DNA from: Bibersteinia trehalosi
Lineage (GTDB): Bacteria; Pseudomonadota; Gammaproteobacteria; Enterobacterales; Pasteurellaceae
Length of the DNA: 64,000 nucleotides
Reading direction: 5' to 3'
Assembly (NCBI RefSeq): GCF_004346205.1
Contig: NZ_SMAM01000001.1
Span: 124,001 to 188,000 of the forward strand
Part shown: piece by piece, positions 48,970 through 60,736 of the stretch
Layout of the letters: each line of letters begins with the position of its first letter
How positions within the stretch are numbered: the stretch's first letter is position 1
Notes under the pieces: model-generated
Databases searched by the model: none
Told to the model about the DNA's origin: nothing
The model's input: only the letters and a program-made list of their open reading frames with translations
Translations under genes and position numbers: made by a program

Positions 48970-49185
48970 TTATTTCAATGAATTTTTTAATGCAGAGGCA
49001 AAACTGTCCGCAACTGCGTGACGTTGAGCCTCGGTTTGAAAATTGTTTTTTAAAATATTAGTGACAAGGTTACCCAGTGCCATTAAAGAGAGATCCGCAG
49101 GAGCTTTGTGTTTTTCTAAGGCGATAATGAGATCATTCACTAGCGCATCTAGTTGTACGTCTTGGTATTTTGATTTGATAGCCAT
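48970..49185 (-). CDS. yejL: YejL family protein (UPF0352)
   Basis: 71 residues from the ATG at 49183-49185 ([20 protein letters not shown]), the family start; the longer open frame upstream runs through a terminator hairpin. All-helical small protein (E. coli 75 residues) of unknown function, regularly found before yejM. Confidence 0.9.
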   Translation of the reverse strand: MAIKSKYQDVQLDALVNDLIIALEKHKAPADLSLMALGNLVTNILKNNFQTEAQRHAVADSFASALKNSLK

Positions 49186-49223
49186 ATGTATTTTCCATAA
49201 AAATTGAGTCGTCATACTAGCAC

Positions 49224-49250
49224 AAAACCACCATGCAAGCGGTGGTTTTT
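49224..49250 (-). terminator. Hairpin between can and yejL containing an uptake core
   Basis: Stem aaaaccacc / ggtggtttt with loop atgcaagc; T/A-rich on both sides. It ends the can transcript on the minus strand. Confidence 0.6.
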
Positions 49251-49285
49251 GCACAAAAATTTGCAAAATAGTGAAAGTATGGTGG

Positions 49286-49981
49286 TTAAAGTTGCTCGTT
49301 TTTTGCTTGTTCGATTTGAGTAGCAATTTCATCGGCTTCTGTCATCAGTTTTGCAATGGCATTGCGGTATGTTATTTCAAGGCTTTCTCGGCTAGTGGCG
49401 ATAACACCCTGATCATGTAAGAAACCATCATTTACATCATAAACCCAACCATGTAGAGAGAGCGTTTTCCCTCGCTCCCAAGCTGATTTTACGATGGATG
49501 AACGTCCGAGGTTATAGACTTGTTCTGCGACATTTAATCGTGCCAACATATCGGCACGACGTTCACTTGGAATTTTACCGATAAGATGGCTATGTTTAAA
49601 TAGCAGATCCCGAATGTGTAATAGCCAGTTACTAATTAACCCGTGATCTTTTGTGCCAATTGCAGCTTTAATTCCGCCGCAATTGGTATGTCCGCAAATA
49701 ATGATATGTTCAATATCTAGTACATCGACCGCATATTGCACAACGGATAAGCAATTAAGATCAGTATGAATGACCAAATTAGCAACATTACGATGGACAA
49801 ATAATTCCCCCGGCTCTAGGCCTGTTAGCTTTTCTGCAGGTACACGACTATCGGAACAGCCAATCCATAAATAAGTAGGGTTTTGGTGTTCAGCGAGCTG
49901 CTTGAAAAAATCGGATTGCTCATCTTTCATCTGGGTTGCCCAGGCATGATTATTGGCAAACAAACGTTCAATTTTTTTCAT
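49286..49981 (-). CDS. can: Beta-class carbonic anhydrase
   Basis: 231 residues. Zinc ligands Cys and Asp in [10 protein letters not shown] and His/Cys in [13 protein letters not shown]. Hydrates CO2 to bicarbonate, needed for growth in air. The allosteric bicarbonate-site residues typical of the E. coli/Haemophilus enzymes lie in the segment after [10 protein letters not shown], but I did not check each one. Confidence 0.96.
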   Translation of the reverse strand: MKKIERLFANNHAWATQMKDEQSDFFKQLAEHQNPTYLWIGCSDSRVPAEKLTGLEPGELFVHRNVANLVIHTDLNCLSVVQYAVDVLDIEHIIICGHTNCGGIKAAIGTKDHGLISNWLLHIRDLLFKHSHLIGKIPSERRADMLARLNVAEQVYNLGRSSIVKSAWERGKTLSLHGWVYDVNDGFLHDQGVIATSRESLEITYRNAIAKLMTEADEIATQIEQAKNEQL

Positions 49982-50041
49982 TTATTATTTCTCTGAATTT
50001 CAACGGCGGGGGATTCTAACAGAAATAGATGAGGATGAAAA

Positions 50042-50063
50042 ATGATGCCCCTTACGGGGCATT
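50042..50063 (-). terminator. Terminator of the cold-shock gene
   Basis: Stem atgcccc / ggggcat with loop ttac; the T-run (atttttc) is on the minus strand. Confidence 0.8.
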
Positions 50064-50065
50064 GT

Positions 50066-50275
50066 TTATTCAGGAAGGATAATAAGTTTGGTTACGCTTG
50101 CTCCTTTATCGCTATCTACAAACTCAATTTGTACTTTTTGCCCCATTTTCAGTGTACGGTAGCCTTCACCTTCTATCGCACTAAAATGAACAAAAATATC
50201 ACCATCAAAACTGTCACAGGTTACAAAACCAAAGCCTTTAGCATTATTAAACCATTTGACACACGCTTGCTCCAT
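50066..50275 (-). CDS. cspD: Cold-shock domain protein, CspD-like
   Basis: 69 residues from the ATG at 50273-50275 behind caggaga. RNA-binding motifs RNP1 (KGFGFVTC) and RNP2 (DIFVHFSAI) in a five-strand OB fold, start MEQACVKWFNNAKG. The length and the end GASVTKLIILPE fit CspD, a stationary-phase inhibitor of replication in E. coli, better than CspA. No clpS follows, as it does in E. coli. Confidence 0.85.
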   Translation of the reverse strand: MEQACVKWFNNAKGFGFVTCDSFDGDIFVHFSAIEGEGYRTLKMGQKVQIEFVDSDKGASVTKLIILPE

Positions 50276-50373
50276 TCTCTTCTCCTGATTTGCTATGTAA
50301 GTCACCATATCTTAGAGTAAAACAAAATTGGCTCAACTAGCAAAATCAAAAATTTCGAAGCAGATCACAAAAT

Positions 50374-50943
50374 TTAGAAGATTTGTGTTTCTAAACGTAA
50401 TGCTCCTTTTTCCACCACAATCGCTTTACCGAATTTTTTGATTAATGCCTCTTTGGTTTTGTTTTCATCAAGAGTATAAACAGGCGTGTTATTTAAAACA
50501 TGGGCAATACCATCGGCAAGAAAAGGTAGAAACATTTGCAATTCATGACGATATTTATCGTGATCTGCATGCCAACTTAATAGGCGCACATCCTTTAAGT
50601 AAATCGCCCCTTCTTCTGCTTGATAATAAGGCACAGTATCAAGATTTAGCTGTAGTTGAATCGCATATTTTTTGCCACGAGCAGTCAGTTGGCTGTCAAT
50701 GATGCCTGTCAGTTCTACACGTTGAGCAGCATTTTGTCCAATTTGAGTGCTCAAATTATGTAAATGATAATTTAACTGAAACAAGCCGGGTACACCGACT
50801 TTATCTTGCAATGGCACTTTTTCAGTAAGATGGGTAGCGAGATATTGATTAATTTCTTTTTCACTAATACTGAGCAGTGAAGCATGTAAATTGGGTGCAA
50901 GTAGCAGTAAACAGAACAAGGTTATGCGGGATAACGCTTTCAT
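50374..50943 (-). CDS. YceB-like periplasmic protein (DUF1439)
   Basis: 189 residues with an N-terminal signal (MKALSRITLFCLLLLAPNLHA). Family-like start of the mature part (SLLSISEKEINQYLATHL) and alternating beta strands in the body. There is no lipobox Cys after the signal, so unlike E. coli YceB, a lipoprotein, this one may be soluble. Function not known to me. Confidence 0.7.
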   Translation of the reverse strand: MKALSRITLFCLLLLAPNLHASLLSISEKEINQYLATHLTEKVPLQDKVGVPGLFQLNYHLHNLSTQIGQNAAQRVELTGIIDSQLTARGKKYAIQLQLNLDTVPYYQAEEGAIYLKDVRLLSWHADHDKYRHELQMFLPFLADGIAHVLNNTPVYTLDENKTKEALIKKFGKAIVVEKGALRLETQIF

Positions 50944-51016
50944 AAATATCTCCTTTTCAGTAAAATGGCTAAATCATACGATGGCACAATAATAGTTTGA
51001 TTTTAAGGAATTAGAA

Positions 51017-51148
51017 ATGAAAAAACTGATTTTTTGTGTGCTCGCATTATCGTTAGTGGCTTGTAGCGTTGGCGGTAATGTGAGTGCAGGTGGCGGCTCA
51101 AATGGAGTTGGAATGGGCTTTGGTATTGGTACGGGATTCCGTTTTTAA
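51017..51148 (+). CDS. Tiny glycine-rich lipoprotein, 43 residues
   Basis: The ATG at 51017 has aagga upstream. The protein reads MKKLIFCVLALSLVAC as a lipoprotein signal with lipobox LVAC, then a mature part of only 28 residues made mostly of Gly, Ser and Val (SVGGNVSAGGGSNGVG and so on) ending GTGFRF. The terminal Phe resembles outer-membrane-directed ends. It stands between a divergent yceB-like gene and lolA, whose product carries lipoproteins. No family recognised. Confidence 0.6.
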   Translation: MKKLIFCVLALSLVACSVGGNVSAGGGSNGVGMGFGIGTGFRF

Positions 51149-51212
51149 GAACTTTTAAGTTAAGTGCTGTCAAAGGCGAGTATCTCATTTATACATAGGA
51201 ATGCATAACAAG

Positions 51213-51860
51213 ATGAAACAGTTAATGAAAAAATCACTGCTTGGGGTTAGTTTGCTTTGTGCAACGCAATTGGCTTTTGCTGATGCAGCCGCGGTAGCTG
51301 AGCTACAAAAACGTTTAGAACTTGCCAGTCAATACAGTGCAGATTTTGACCAAACTGTGCGCTCAAATAAAGGGAAAGAGATTCAGAAGGGGAAAGGCAA
51401 ATTTTATGTAAAACGCCCAAATTTATTCCGTATGGATACCCAAAGCCCACAGGAAAATTTGATTGTCTCTGATGGTCAAACACTATGGTTCTTTGATCCT
51501 TTTGTGTCACAAGCAACTGCGAGTTGGGTGAAAGATGCGGTAAACGATACGCCTTTTGTGTTGCTCACCAGTAATGAAAAAAATCATTGGGATCAATATG
51601 ATGTGACACAGAGTATGGACAGCTTTGTGCTTAAACCGAAATCGAAAAAGAGTAGTATCAAACAATTTGATATACGAATCGACAATAATGGCTTGTTAAA
51701 AGGGTTTAGCACGATTGAACGGGATGGACAAAGTAATTTATATGTGTTGCGTAATATTTCAACTGCAAATGTGGCAAATGATCTATTTAAATTTAATCTG
51801 CCAAAAGGGGCAGAGCTAGACGACCAACGTAATGGTAAAAGTAAGAAAGCCAAGAAATAA
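51213..51860 (+). CDS. lolA: Outer-membrane lipoprotein carrier protein LolA
   Basis: Periplasmic chaperone moving lipoproteins from LolCDE to LolB. 215 residues from 51213; starts at 51201 and 51225 are also open, and the Shine-Dalgarno site (aggaa) does not decide. Signal peptide to AFA, then [26 protein letters not shown], the typical start. The central [18 protein letters not shown] and [14 protein letters not shown] are family hallmarks. Confidence 0.94.
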   Translation: MKQLMKKSLLGVSLLCATQLAFADAAAVAELQKRLELASQYSADFDQTVRSNKGKEIQKGKGKFYVKRPNLFRMDTQSPQENLIVSDGQTLWFFDPFVSQATASWVKDAVNDTPFVLLTSNEKNHWDQYDVTQSMDSFVLKPKSKKSSIKQFDIRIDNNGLLKGFSTIERDGQSNLYVLRNISTANVANDLFKFNLPKGAELDDQRNGKSKKAKK

Positions 51861-51865
51861 CAGCA

Positions 51866-51923
51866 ACAAGCGGTTTCATTTTTACATAATTTTGTAAATT
51901 ATGTTGTGTTTTTGACCGCTTGT
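51866..51923. terminator. Inverted perfect uptake-sequence pair after lolA
   Basis: acaagcggt (51866-51874) and accgcttgt (51915-51923) with a nested 9-bp stem acataattt / aaattatgt. Terminator-like and a strong uptake target. Confidence 0.7.
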
Positions 51924-51951
51924 GCTTTTAGGATTTTAAGCATAAATCACT

Positions 51952-52260
51952 ATGAAAGCACTTTTTAATCAACGTGATCCGCAAGAGTGGCAACAATTTA
52001 TTAGTTTGCTCACCCAAGCGGTACATGAAAATAAAACGGAAGCGTTACTTGCCATGTTATTAACCGCTGATGAACGCACTTCTCTCGGGCTTCGGGTGCA
52101 AATTACGCGTGAATTGTTGAATAACCAACATTCACAGCGAGAAATTCAACAGAGGCTAAACACCAGTGCTGCAACGATAACACGTGGTTCAAATATGCTG
52201 AAAACAGTTGAACCAGAAATTTTAAGCTGGGTAAGCGATAAATTGAATGGCAAAGCGTAA
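51952..52260 (+). CDS. trpR: Trp operon repressor
   Basis: 102 residues. The helix-turn-helix REIQQRLNTSAATITRGSNMLK and the dimer core LLTADERTSLGLRVQITREL are clear TrpR features. Binds DNA with L-tryptophan. It overlaps mtgA by 14 bases, the same pair as in Haemophilus influenzae. Confidence 0.96.
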   Translation: MKALFNQRDPQEWQQFISLLTQAVHENKTEALLAMLLTADERTSLGLRVQITRELLNNQHSQREIQQRLNTSAATITRGSNMLKTVEPEILSWVSDKLNGKA

Positions 52261-53032
52261 AACAAAAAGAAAGGCAAAACGCCGTTCTTGGTTGGGAACG
52301 ATGCTACGTTTTTTCTTACCGGAACCCTTATCTTCCTTGAAAGAATGGATCTGGTTTTTCTTTAGCCGAGTCGGGTTACCGATTGCGGCTTTTTATCTTT
52401 CTCTCACGCTGATTTTTTCAGTCGTTCCTGTGCCGTTTTCAGCCTATATGGCACAGAAAAAAATAGAAAGTCTCTGGCAAGCACAGCCATACCACCTTCA
52501 CTATCAGTGGGTAAGTTTAGATAAAATCTCGTGGCAGATGCAAATGGCAGCAATTGCAGCTGAAGACCAGAAATTTGATAGTCATTTTGGTCTCGATCTT
52601 TATGCGATCCAGCAAGCGCTAAAACGCAATGCCAGAACGGATAAAAAAGCGATGGGCGCTTCTACTATTAGTCAGCAAACGGTAAAAAATCTCTATTTAT
52701 GGCATGGTACAAGCTGGGTGCGTAAAGGGCTAGAAGTGCCATTAACCTTACTAGCGGAAAGCATCTGGAGTAAAAAACGGGTACTTGAAATTTACCTCAA
52801 TATTGCAGAATTTGGGACGGGTATTTTTGGTGTAGAGGCTGCAGCACAGCACTACTTTAAAAAATCGGCGAGTAAATTAACACTGCAAGAAAGTGCTTTG
52901 CTAGCCGCTTCATTGCCAAATCCGCTGATTTATCGCGTGAAAACACCGAGTAAAACGATGACTCACCGACAGCAATGGATTATACGCCAAGTGCAAAATC
53001 TTGGTGGAAGGCAGTATTTAAATAAATTGTAG
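52247..53032 (+). CDS. mtgA: Monofunctional peptidoglycan glycosyltransferase
   Basis: 261 residues. A very basic N terminus (MAKRKTKRKAKRRS) precedes one membrane helix, then the GT51 domain with motifs AAEDQKFDSHFGLD (catalytic Glu), GASTISQQTVKNLYLW, RKGLEVPLTLLAE and KKRVLEIYLNIAEFG. Polymerises lipid II glycan chains. Translationally coupled to trpR by overlap. Confidence 0.96.
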   Translation: MAKRKTKRKAKRRSWLGTMLRFFLPEPLSSLKEWIWFFFSRVGLPIAAFYLSLTLIFSVVPVPFSAYMAQKKIESLWQAQPYHLHYQWVSLDKISWQMQMAAIAAEDQKFDSHFGLDLYAIQQALKRNARTDKKAMGASTISQQTVKNLYLWHGTSWVRKGLEVPLTLLAESIWSKKRVLEIYLNIAEFGTGIFGVEAAAQHYFKKSASKLTLQESALLAASLPNPLIYRVKTPSKTMTHRQQWIIRQVQNLGGRQYLNKL

Positions 53033-53039
53033 GAAGATA

Positions 53040-53945
53040 ATGCGATTATTACAACTTTGCCGAGAACCTCGCCTGTATAGTTGTCAGCGATTAACACAAG
53101 CGGCAGAAAAAGCGGGATATGCGATGGATATTCTTGATCCGAATCGTTTTCTGCTAAAAATTACCCAAGGGCATCTGCAAGCCTACTACCAAACTTGTGA
53201 ACCTTTTCAAAAAATACGTGAAGTACCGCAGCCTATTGCTGAATATGTAGGGGTTATTGGGCGTTTTGGCAGCTCAAGTACCGAGCAAGGTTGTCGCGTT
53301 TTATTACATTTTGAGCGACAGCAGATTGCTTGCCTCAATCGCGCAAATGCGTTTGCTATGGCACGGGATAAATGGCTGAGTCTGCAAACCTTGGCCAGTG
53401 CAGGCATTGCTGTACCAGATAGTTTGATTGCGGGAGATTTATTAAAAGGCGCAGATCTTAGCGTACAATTACCAGCACCAATGGTGATTAAAACGCTTAT
53501 CGGCTCTCAAGGAGTAGGTGTAATGTTGGCTGAAGGCGAAAAATCTGCTCAGAGTTTATTCGATACGTTAATTGCAAGCAAAGTGGCTAGTCTCGCTCAA
53601 GCATTTATTCATGAGGCTCAAGGACATGATATTCGGGCTTTTGTGGTAGGTGGAGAGGTGGTAGCCGCAATGCAACGTATAGGACAGAATGGTGATTTTC
53701 GCGCTAATATTCACCAAGGTGGTCGTGCTAGAGCAATAAAATTATCTGTGGAGGAACAAGCTCTCGCGATCAAGGCTGCGAATGTCATAGGGCTAGATGT
53801 TGCTGGGGTTGATTTAATTCGCGCGAAACATGGTGTAATGGTGCTTGAGGTGAATGCTTCACCAGGATTGGAGATGATTGAAAAAGTGAGTGGGGTAGAT
53901 ATAGCAGGTAAAATGATAGCCTCTCTACTGGCAAAAAAATCCTGA
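53040..53945 (+). CDS. rimK: Ribosomal protein S6 modification protein RimK
   Basis: ATP-grasp ligase that adds glutamate residues to S6. 301 residues (E. coli 300). ATP-grasp landmarks: MVIKTLIGSQGVGVMLAE, IRAFVVGGEVVAAMQR and VMVLEVNASPGLEMIEKVSG. It starts 7 bases after mtgA and is probably in the same operon. Confidence 0.95.
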   Translation: MRLLQLCREPRLYSCQRLTQAAEKAGYAMDILDPNRFLLKITQGHLQAYYQTCEPFQKIREVPQPIAEYVGVIGRFGSSSTEQGCRVLLHFERQQIACLNRANAFAMARDKWLSLQTLASAGIAVPDSLIAGDLLKGADLSVQLPAPMVIKTLIGSQGVGVMLAEGEKSAQSLFDTLIASKVASLAQAFIHEAQGHDIRAFVVGGEVVAAMQRIGQNGDFRANIHQGGRARAIKLSVEEQALAIKAANVIGLDVAGVDLIRAKHGVMVLEVNASPGLEMIEKVSGVDIAGKMIASLLAKKS

Positions 53946-54057
53946 AAATCAAGCGCTTGCTTATGCCATTTTTAAGCGATAGTACCAATTCATTTGAATT
54001 GTCGGCTGAGCCTAGGTTACAATACGCCCTATTTTTGAAACGCCTAAGATAGATTGC

Positions 54058-55395
54058 ATGATGTATAACGAATTGGCACAAACGTTGCCAGAATTAATTG
54101 ATTGGACGAAAGAACGTGAATTTTCCCTTTCGCTGAGCACAGAACGTTTAGCATTTTTATTAGCAATTTCGCTATATAATAATGAAAGAACGGATGGTGA
54201 ATTGCTCGAAAGTGATCTGCAGGATCTATTTCGGCATATCTCTAAAGCCTTTGAACAATCTGAAGCAACTCTTGCTCAACGCGCTAATAATGCGATCAAT
54301 GATTTAGTCAAACAGCGTTTTCTTAACCGTTTTTCCAGTGAATTTACCGAAGGTCTAGCCATTTACCGTTTAACACCACTTGGTGTGGGCGTATCTGATT
54401 ACTATATTCGCCAACGTGAATTTTCTTCTTTACGCCTCTCTATTCAACTTTCTATTGTTGCAGATGAAATTCAGCGTGCATCGACTTCAGCAGAAGAAGG
54501 TGGCGATGAACGTTTCTGGCGCAATCAGGTTTTTGCGCCCTTGAAATACTCGGTGGCTGAAATTTTCGACAGCATTGATCTTTCCCAACGAATGATGGAT
54601 GAAAACCAGCAACAAATTAGAGAAAGAATCGCCGCACTCCTTAGTCAAAATTGGTTTGAAGCAATTGAAACCTGCCAGCAACTGTTAGATGAAACGTCAG
54701 GCAATCTGCGAGAGTTACAAGATACGCTCAATGCTGCAGGAGATAAACTTCAAGCGCAGTTACTTCGTATTCAAAGCTGCTTAATTGCAGAGCAAAATTT
54801 AGATTTGGATTTTGTCGATCAGCTAGTGGTTAATTTGCAGAATAAACTTGACCGTATTATCAGTTGGGGGCAGCAAGCGATTGACCTTTGGATCGGCTAC
54901 GATCGTCATGTGCATAAATTTATTCGTACCGCGATTGATATGGACAAAAATCGGGTATTTGGGCAACGCTTGCGTCAATCGATTCAAGGTTATTTTGATA
55001 ATCCATGGCTGCTTTATATGGCGAAAGCGGAAAGCTTATTAGATTTGCGCGATGATGAAAGCGAGTTAAACGAGGCGGAAGCAGTGGGTGAACTGCCAAG
55101 TGAACTGGAATATGAATCCATGAGCCAAGTACAAGAGCAGATCGTGGCAATTATGCAGGCGCATTTAGCCCCATTCCGAGAGCAGGGTAAACCGATTGAT
55201 TTAGGTTTGATTTTGCGTGAGCAACTGGCGCTTTACCCTGATAGTCGTCATTTTGATGTAGCAAGAATTATTGTTGATCAAGCGGTTAAGTTAGGTATGG
55301 CAAGTCTTGATAGCCAAGCAGTTTATCCAGAATGGCAGACAATTAACCAAACTGGCGCAGAAGTGCAGGCCAATGTAATTGACCAATATAAATAA
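54058..55395 (+). CDS. mukF: Condensin subunit MukF (kleisin)
   Basis: 445 residues (E. coli 440). N-terminal winged helix ([24 protein letters not shown]), a helical middle and the C-terminal winged helix that binds the MukB head. The start is one of two adjacent ATGs. First gene of mukFEB; the E. coli neighbour cmoM is absent. Confidence 0.96.
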   Translation: MMYNELAQTLPELIDWTKEREFSLSLSTERLAFLLAISLYNNERTDGELLESDLQDLFRHISKAFEQSEATLAQRANNAINDLVKQRFLNRFSSEFTEGLAIYRLTPLGVGVSDYYIRQREFSSLRLSIQLSIVADEIQRASTSAEEGGDERFWRNQVFAPLKYSVAEIFDSIDLSQRMMDENQQQIRERIAALLSQNWFEAIETCQQLLDETSGNLRELQDTLNAAGDKLQAQLLRIQSCLIAEQNLDLDFVDQLVVNLQNKLDRIISWGQQAIDLWIGYDRHVHKFIRTAIDMDKNRVFGQRLRQSIQGYFDNPWLLYMAKAESLLDLRDDESELNEAEAVGELPSELEYESMSQVQEQIVAIMQAHLAPFREQGKPIDLGLILREQLALYPDSRHFDVARIIVDQAVKLGMASLDSQAVYPEWQTINQTGAEVQANVIDQYK

Positions 55396-55468
55396 TTATA
55401 GGGTGCTATTGTTGCGCCATCATCTTTAAGCACGGGGCAATATGTTGCACCTTACTCGAGAAAATAAA

Positions 55469-56200
55469 ATGACAGAAAGTATCCAAGATTTTATTTCAAC
55501 CAAATTGGCACAAGCGATTGCCAATCCGATTTTTCCTAGCCTAGATAGTCAATTGCGTGCAGGTCGGCATATTAGCCTCGAGCATTTGGACGAACACGCC
55601 TTTTTAATGGATTTTCAAGCTGAACTAGAGCAGTTTTACCGTCGTTATCACGTGGAACTCATTCGTGCACCAGAAGGTTTCTTTTATTTGCGTCCGAAAG
55701 CTACAACACTGATTGCACGCAGCGCAATGTCGGAAATGGAAATGTTAGTGGGCAAAGTATTGTGCTATCTCTATCTCAGCCCAGAACGCCTTGCTCAACA
55801 AGGGATTTTCAGCTATGACGATGTTTATGATGAACTGCTTAATCTTGCTGATGAAAGCAAACTGCTCAAAGCGATTAATCCTCGTTCAACTGGTTCGGAT
55901 TTGGATAAAGCCAAATTACAGGAAAGAGTGGGCGGGGCATTACGCCGTTTAGCACGTATTGGTATTGTCACTCGTGTTGGAGAGCAAAACAGTAAGAAGT
56001 TTATTATTTCAGAATCGGTATTTCGCTTTGGCGCGGACGTACGTACAGGTGATGATCCTCGAGAGGCGCAATTGCGTTTAATCCGCGATGGGGAAGCGAC
56101 CACGCCAGAATTATTAAGCCAACAAGCGCTTGAATTAGCAGAAAATTCTGCAAACAGTGAAGAAAATGAACAAGATGAATTGGAGAATGAGGAAGCCTAA
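55469..56200 (+). CDS. mukE: Condensin subunit MukE
   Basis: 243 residues from the ATG at 55469; an in-frame ATG at 55442 would add nine residues, and neither has a strong ribosome site. The E. coli protein starts nearer the family block [22 protein letters not shown]. Two winged-helix domains and an acidic tail. The stop overlaps the mukB start by one base (TAATG). Confidence 0.94.
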   Translation: MTESIQDFISTKLAQAIANPIFPSLDSQLRAGRHISLEHLDEHAFLMDFQAELEQFYRRYHVELIRAPEGFFYLRPKATTLIARSAMSEMEMLVGKVLCYLYLSPERLAQQGIFSYDDVYDELLNLADESKLLKAINPRSTGSDLDKAKLQERVGGALRRLARIGIVTRVGEQNSKKFIISESVFRFGADVRTGDDPREAQLRLIRDGEATTPELLSQQALELAENSANSEENEQDELENEEA

Positions 56201-59200
56201 TGGAAAGTCAAACTTTGCAAAATAATGAAATAATCGCACCGCTTGTCCGTCAAGACAGTGTTGTGCGAGGTAAATTCCGTTCTCTGACATTGATTAACTG
56301 GAACGGCTTTTTTGCTCGTACTTTTGATTTAGATGAATTAGTTACCACGCTTTCTGGTGGTAACGGCGCAGGTAAATCAACCACAATGGCTGGCTTTGTT
56401 ACCGCGCTTATTCCGGATTTAACTTTGCTCAATTTCCGTAATACGACAGAAGCGGGTTCAACCTCGAGCAGTCGAGATAAAGGCTTATACGGTAAGCTGA
56501 AAGCAGGTGTTTGTTATGCGGTGTTAGAGAGCGAAAACTCCCGTGCTCAGCGTATTTTGACCGGTGTGCGTTTACAGCAAATTGCAGGGAGAGATAAAAA
56601 AGTTGATATTCGTTCATTCTCTTTACAAAACATTGAGCAAAATCAAAGTGTTATCAGCGTATTTACAGAACAGCTGGGGGAAAAGGCTCGCGTGCTTCCT
56701 CTAAATGAGTTGAAAGAAAAATTTGATGAGAGTGAAGTACTGTTTAAACAATATCACTCTATCACCGATTACCACTCATTTATGTTTGATCTGGGGGTGA
56801 TCCCAAAACGGTTACGTTCATCGTCAGATCGCGCCAAATTCTACAAACTGATTGAAGCCTCTCTTTACGGCGGCATATCCAGCGTGATTACGAAATCGCT
56901 ACGTGATTACTTATTGCCGGAAAATACAGGCGTTCGCCAAGCATTCCAAGATATGGAATCGGCACTGCGTGAAAACCGAATGACTCTGGAAGCGATTAAG
57001 GTTACGCAGTCCGATCGTGATATGTTTAAAAAGTTGATTACCGAATCCACGAACTATGTTTCTGCTGACTATATGCGACACGCCAACGAACGCCGTGGCA
57101 ATGTACAAAATGCGCTAGAAAAACGCCAAGAGTGGTATCAGGTGCAATCTAAATTAACTCTTGAGCAGCAACGCTTGGTTGAATTTAGCCGTGAAGTAGC
57201 GGAATTAAGTGAAGCAGAAGGCGGCTTAGAGACAGAATATAATAGTGCGTCCGATCATCTCAATTTGGTGCAAAATGCGCTTCGTCATCAAGAAAAAGTG
57301 GAACGTTATCAAGATGAAGTTGAAGAACTGCAAGGCAAAATTGAAGAGCAACAGATGGCAGTGGAAGAGATTGCCGGAAAAGTGGAAACATTGCAAGGAC
57401 GCTCGGATGAAGCAGAAGATGTTGTGGAAGAGTTGCGGAGCCAAATGGCAGATTATCAACAAGCTTTGGATGCGCAACAAACTCGAGGCTTGCAATATCA
57501 GCAGGCGGTTGCGGCATTGGAAAAAGCAAAACAGCTTTGTGGTTTGCCGAATTTGGATCTGAATAATATTGAAGATTACCACGCTGAATTTAGTGCGCAA
57601 CTTGATGAAATTACCGATCAGGTGTTTGATTTAGAGCAGCGTCTATCCGTATCGGAAATGTCGAAAACGCAGTTTGATAAAGCGTATGAATTAGTTTGCA
57701 AAATTTCGGGAGAAATTGACCGCTTGCACGCATGGGAAATGGCTCGAGATTTACTGGCTGAATTCTCCAACCAAAAAGCACAAGCGCAACAAGCGGTAGG
57801 GCTTCGCCAAAAACTTGCCGAATTAGAGCAACGCTTGCAATTGCAACAGAGTGCAGAACGTTTATTAGCTGAATTCAATCAAAAAGCGCAAATGCAGCTT
57901 GAGACAACTGATGAGCTAGAAAACTTCTTTGATGAGCAGCAAGCACGCCTTGAAGATTTAGAAAGTGAATTGGCGGAGCTAGTCGAGCATCGTTCAAGCC
58001 AGCGCCAACAACGAGAACAACTTAACCAACAATATCAGCAGCTTGCGAGCAATGCGCCTGCGTGGCATACCGCACAGTCTGCATTAAACCGTTTACAAGA
58101 GCAATGTCATGAAACCTTCGAAAATAGTCAAGCTGTGATGCAATTTATGCAGAATACGCTTAGCCGTGAAAGGGAAATGACACTTGAACGAGATGAATTA
58201 GCTCGCCGTGAACAGCTGTTAGATGAACAAATTTCGCGTTTGAGTCAGCCAGACGGTTCAGAAGATGTGCGTTTAAATCATATTGCTGAAAAATTTGGCG
58301 GTGTGTTGCTATCTGAATTGTATGATGATGTATCGCTTGAAGATGCGCCTTATTTCTCTGCACTGTATGCCGAAGCTCGTCAAGCTATTGTGGTGCGAGA
58401 TTTAGAAGCGGTTAAAGCACAGCTTTCACAGCTTGATGATTGCCCTGATAATCTCTATTTGATCGAAGGTGATCCAAATGCCTTTGATGATAATGTATTT
58501 GCCAGCGAAGAACTGGGTGACGGGGTGGTTGTGCAGCTTTCTGATCGTCAATGGCGTTATTCTAAATTCGCTGAATTTGCGGTATTTGGTCGCGCTTCTC
58601 GTGAGAAACAGTTGGAAAAACTGAAAATTGAGCGTGATGAAACCGCAGAGCAGCACGCAGAACGAGCCTTTGAGGTGCAAAAATGTCAACGATTACACCA
58701 ACATTTAAGCCAATTTGTGGGGACGCATTTGGCTCTTGCCTTCCAGCCTGATCCGGAAAGTGCTATGCAAGAAATTGCACAAAAACGGGTTGAATTGGAT
58801 CGAGAATTAAATCAAGCACAAGGGCAAGAAAGCCAACTTCGTCATCAATTAGAGAACACTAAAGGTCTGTTACAGCTTTTAAATAAAATTATTCCGCAAA
58901 TTGGATTATTAGCGGACGATAGTTTAGTTGAACGGGTAGAAGCTTGTCGTGAGCAATTATTGGAAGCTCAAGAAGATGAGCAATATATCCGCCAATTTGG
59001 CAACTATTTAAGCCAGCTAGAGCCGATTGCAGTAGCGTTAAAGAGTGATCCAACGCAATTTGAACAGCTTGAAAATGATTACAAACGCTCGGTTGAACAC
59101 CAAAAATTACTCAATCAGAAAGTATTTACTTTAGCTGATGTGAACAATCGCCGTTTACATTTCAGTTACCAGGAAACGCTTGGGACAGAAGGTTCTGCGC

Positions 59201-60660
59201 TTACAGAACAACTTCGCCAACGTTTAGAAAATGCTCAACGAGAACGTGAACAAAGCCGTGAACAGCTTCGCCAAGCGCAAACACAATATAGCCAATATAT
59301 GCAGGTGTTGACCTCATTAAAAAGTGCATTTGATGCAAAAAATCAGATGTGGCAAGAGTTGTTGCGTGAAATGGACGAATATGGCATTCGTAATAATGAC
59401 ACCTCTGCGCTTGAACGAGCAGAAAATCGAAAAGAAGAAAGCTATCAACGTTTAAGCCAATTACGTACTCGCAAAGGTTATTTAGATAAACAACTTGCGG
59501 TGATTGAAGCAGAAATGGATAACCTCAATCGTACAGTACGTAAAGCAGAACGAGATTATCATACCCAACGTGAGATTGTGGTGCAGGCAAAAGCAAGCTG
59601 GTGTTTAGTGCAAAAACTCTCTCGCAACAGCGATGTGGAAAAACGCTTAAATCGCCGTGAACTCGCTTATCAATCAAGTGATGAGTTGCGTTCTATTTCG
59701 GATAAAGCATTGGGGGCGTTGCGCCAAGCGGTGGCGGATAATGAATACCTGCGTGATAGCTTGCGAGCGTCAGAAGACAGCCGTAAGCCTGAAAATAAAG
59801 TCGCATTCTTTATTTCGGTTTATCAGCATTTACGTGAACGTATTCGCCAAGACATTATCAAAACTGATGATCCGATTGATGCGATTGAGCAGATGGAGAT
59901 TGAACTCTCTCGTTTAACCAATGAGCTGACTAGCCGTGAGAAAAAATTGGCGATCAGCAGTGAAAGTGTGGCAAACATTTTGCGTAAAACCATTCAGCGT
60001 GAGCAAAATCGTATTCTGCAATTGAACCAAGGCTTGCAAAATATTGCTTTTGGTCAGGTAAAAGGTGTGCGTTTGGTTGTAAATATTCGTGAAACCCACG
60101 CGATTTTATTGAATGCATTATCAAGCGAACGAGAGCAACATTCTGATCTGTTTGAAAACCAAAAACTTAGCTTCTCGGAAGCGCTTGCCATGTTGTATAA
60201 ACGAGTAAATCCACATATTGAGATGGGACAACGTACACCACAAACTATCGGTGAAGAGTTACTGGATTATCGTAATTATTTAGATCTAGAAGTGGAAACG
60301 TTTAGAGGGGCTGATGGTTGGATGCGAGCAGAGAGTAGTGCACTTTCCACTGGTGAGGCGATTGGTACGGGGATGTCTATCTTATTGATGGTCGTACAAA
60401 GTTGGGAGGAAGAATCTCGCCGTTTACGTGCTAAAGATCTTCTACCTGCTCGTCTATTATTCCTTGATGAAGCCGCCCGTTTAGATGCTACTTCAATTAA
60501 CACGTTATTTGAACTCTGTGAACGTTTAGATATGCAATTGTTAATTGCCGCACCAGAAAATATTAGCCCAGAACGAGGCACAACTTACAAATTGGTACGT
60601 AAGATTAGCCATAATCAAGAGTACGTACATGTGGTTGGATTGAAAGGCTTTGGTCAGTAA
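56200..60660 (+). CDS. mukB: Chromosome partition SMC-like ATPase MukB
   Basis: 1486 residues (E. coli 1486). Head domain with Walker [10 protein letters not shown] near the N terminus, two long coiled-coil arms around a hinge near the middle, and the C-terminal head with signature [12 protein letters not shown] and Walker [12 protein letters not shown]. Forms DNA-loop-extruding complexes with MukEF for chromosome segregation. Three uptake cores lie in the gene (about 56238, 57718 and 57787). Confidence 0.98.
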   Translation: MESQTLQNNEIIAPLVRQDSVVRGKFRSLTLINWNGFFARTFDLDELVTTLSGGNGAGKSTTMAGFVTALIPDLTLLNFRNTTEAGSTSSSRDKGLYGKLKAGVCYAVLESENSRAQRILTGVRLQQIAGRDKKVDIRSFSLQNIEQNQSVISVFTEQLGEKARVLPLNELKEKFDESEVLFKQYHSITDYHSFMFDLGVIPKRLRSSSDRAKFYKLIEASLYGGISSVITKSLRDYLLPENTGVRQAFQDMESALRENRMTLEAIKVTQSDRDMFKKLITESTNYVSADYMRHANERRGNVQNALEKRQEWYQVQSKLTLEQQRLVEFSREVAELSEAEGGLETEYNSASDHLNLVQNALRHQEKVERYQDEVEELQGKIEEQQMAVEEIAGKVETLQGRSDEAEDVVEELRSQMADYQQALDAQQTRGLQYQQAVAALEKAKQLCGLPNLDLNNIEDYHAEFSAQLDEITDQVFDLEQRLSVSEMSKTQFDKAYELVCKISGEIDRLHAWEMARDLLAEFSNQKAQAQQAVGLRQKLAELEQRLQLQQSAERLLAEFNQKAQMQLETTDELENFFDEQQARLEDLESELAELVEHRSSQRQQREQLNQQYQQLASNAPAWHTAQSALNRLQEQCHETFENSQAVMQFMQNTLSREREMTLERDELARREQLLDEQISRLSQPDGSEDVRLNHIAEKFGGVLLSELYDDVSLEDAPYFSALYAEARQAIVVRDLEAVKAQLSQLDDCPDNLYLIEGDPNAFDDNVFASEELGDGVVVQLSDRQWRYSKFAEFAVFGRASREKQLEKLKIERDETAEQHAERAFEVQKCQRLHQHLSQFVGTHLALAFQPDPESAMQEIAQKRVELDRELNQAQGQESQLRHQLENTKGLLQLLNKIIPQIGLLADDSLVERVEACREQLLEAQEDEQYIRQFGNYLSQLEPIAVALKSDPTQFEQLENDYKRSVEHQKLLNQKVFTLADVNNRRLHFSYQETLGTEGSALTEQLRQRLENAQREREQSREQLRQAQTQYSQYMQVLTSLKSAFDAKNQMWQELLREMDEYGIRNNDTSALERAENRKEESYQRLSQLRTRKGYLDKQLAVIEAEMDNLNRTVRKAERDYHTQREIVVQAKASWCLVQKLSRNSDVEKRLNRRELAYQSSDELRSISDKALGALRQAVADNEYLRDSLRASEDSRKPENKVAFFISVYQHLRERIRQDIIKTDDPIDAIEQMEIELSRLTNELTSREKKLAISSESVANILRKTIQREQNRILQLNQGLQNIAFGQVKGVRLVVNIRETHAILLNALSSEREQHSDLFENQKLSFSEALAMLYKRVNPHIEMGQRTPQTIGEELLDYRNYLDLEVETFRGADGWMRAESSALSTGEAIGTGMSILLMVVQSWEEESRRLRAKDLLPARLLFLDEAARLDATSINTLFELCERLDMQLLIAAPENISPERGTTYKLVRKISHNQEYVHVVGLKGFGQ

Positions 60661-60665
60661 TCGCT

Positions 60666-60697
60666 AAAAGAGAGAATGAAAATTCTCTCTTTTTTTG
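60666..60697 (+). terminator. mukB terminator
   Basis: Stem aaaagagagaat / attctctctttt with loop gaaa and a long T-run. Confidence 0.88.
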
Positions 60698-60736
60698 ATG
60701 ATTGGCATACTGCCGGCAAAGTACATTAAAGCTTAA

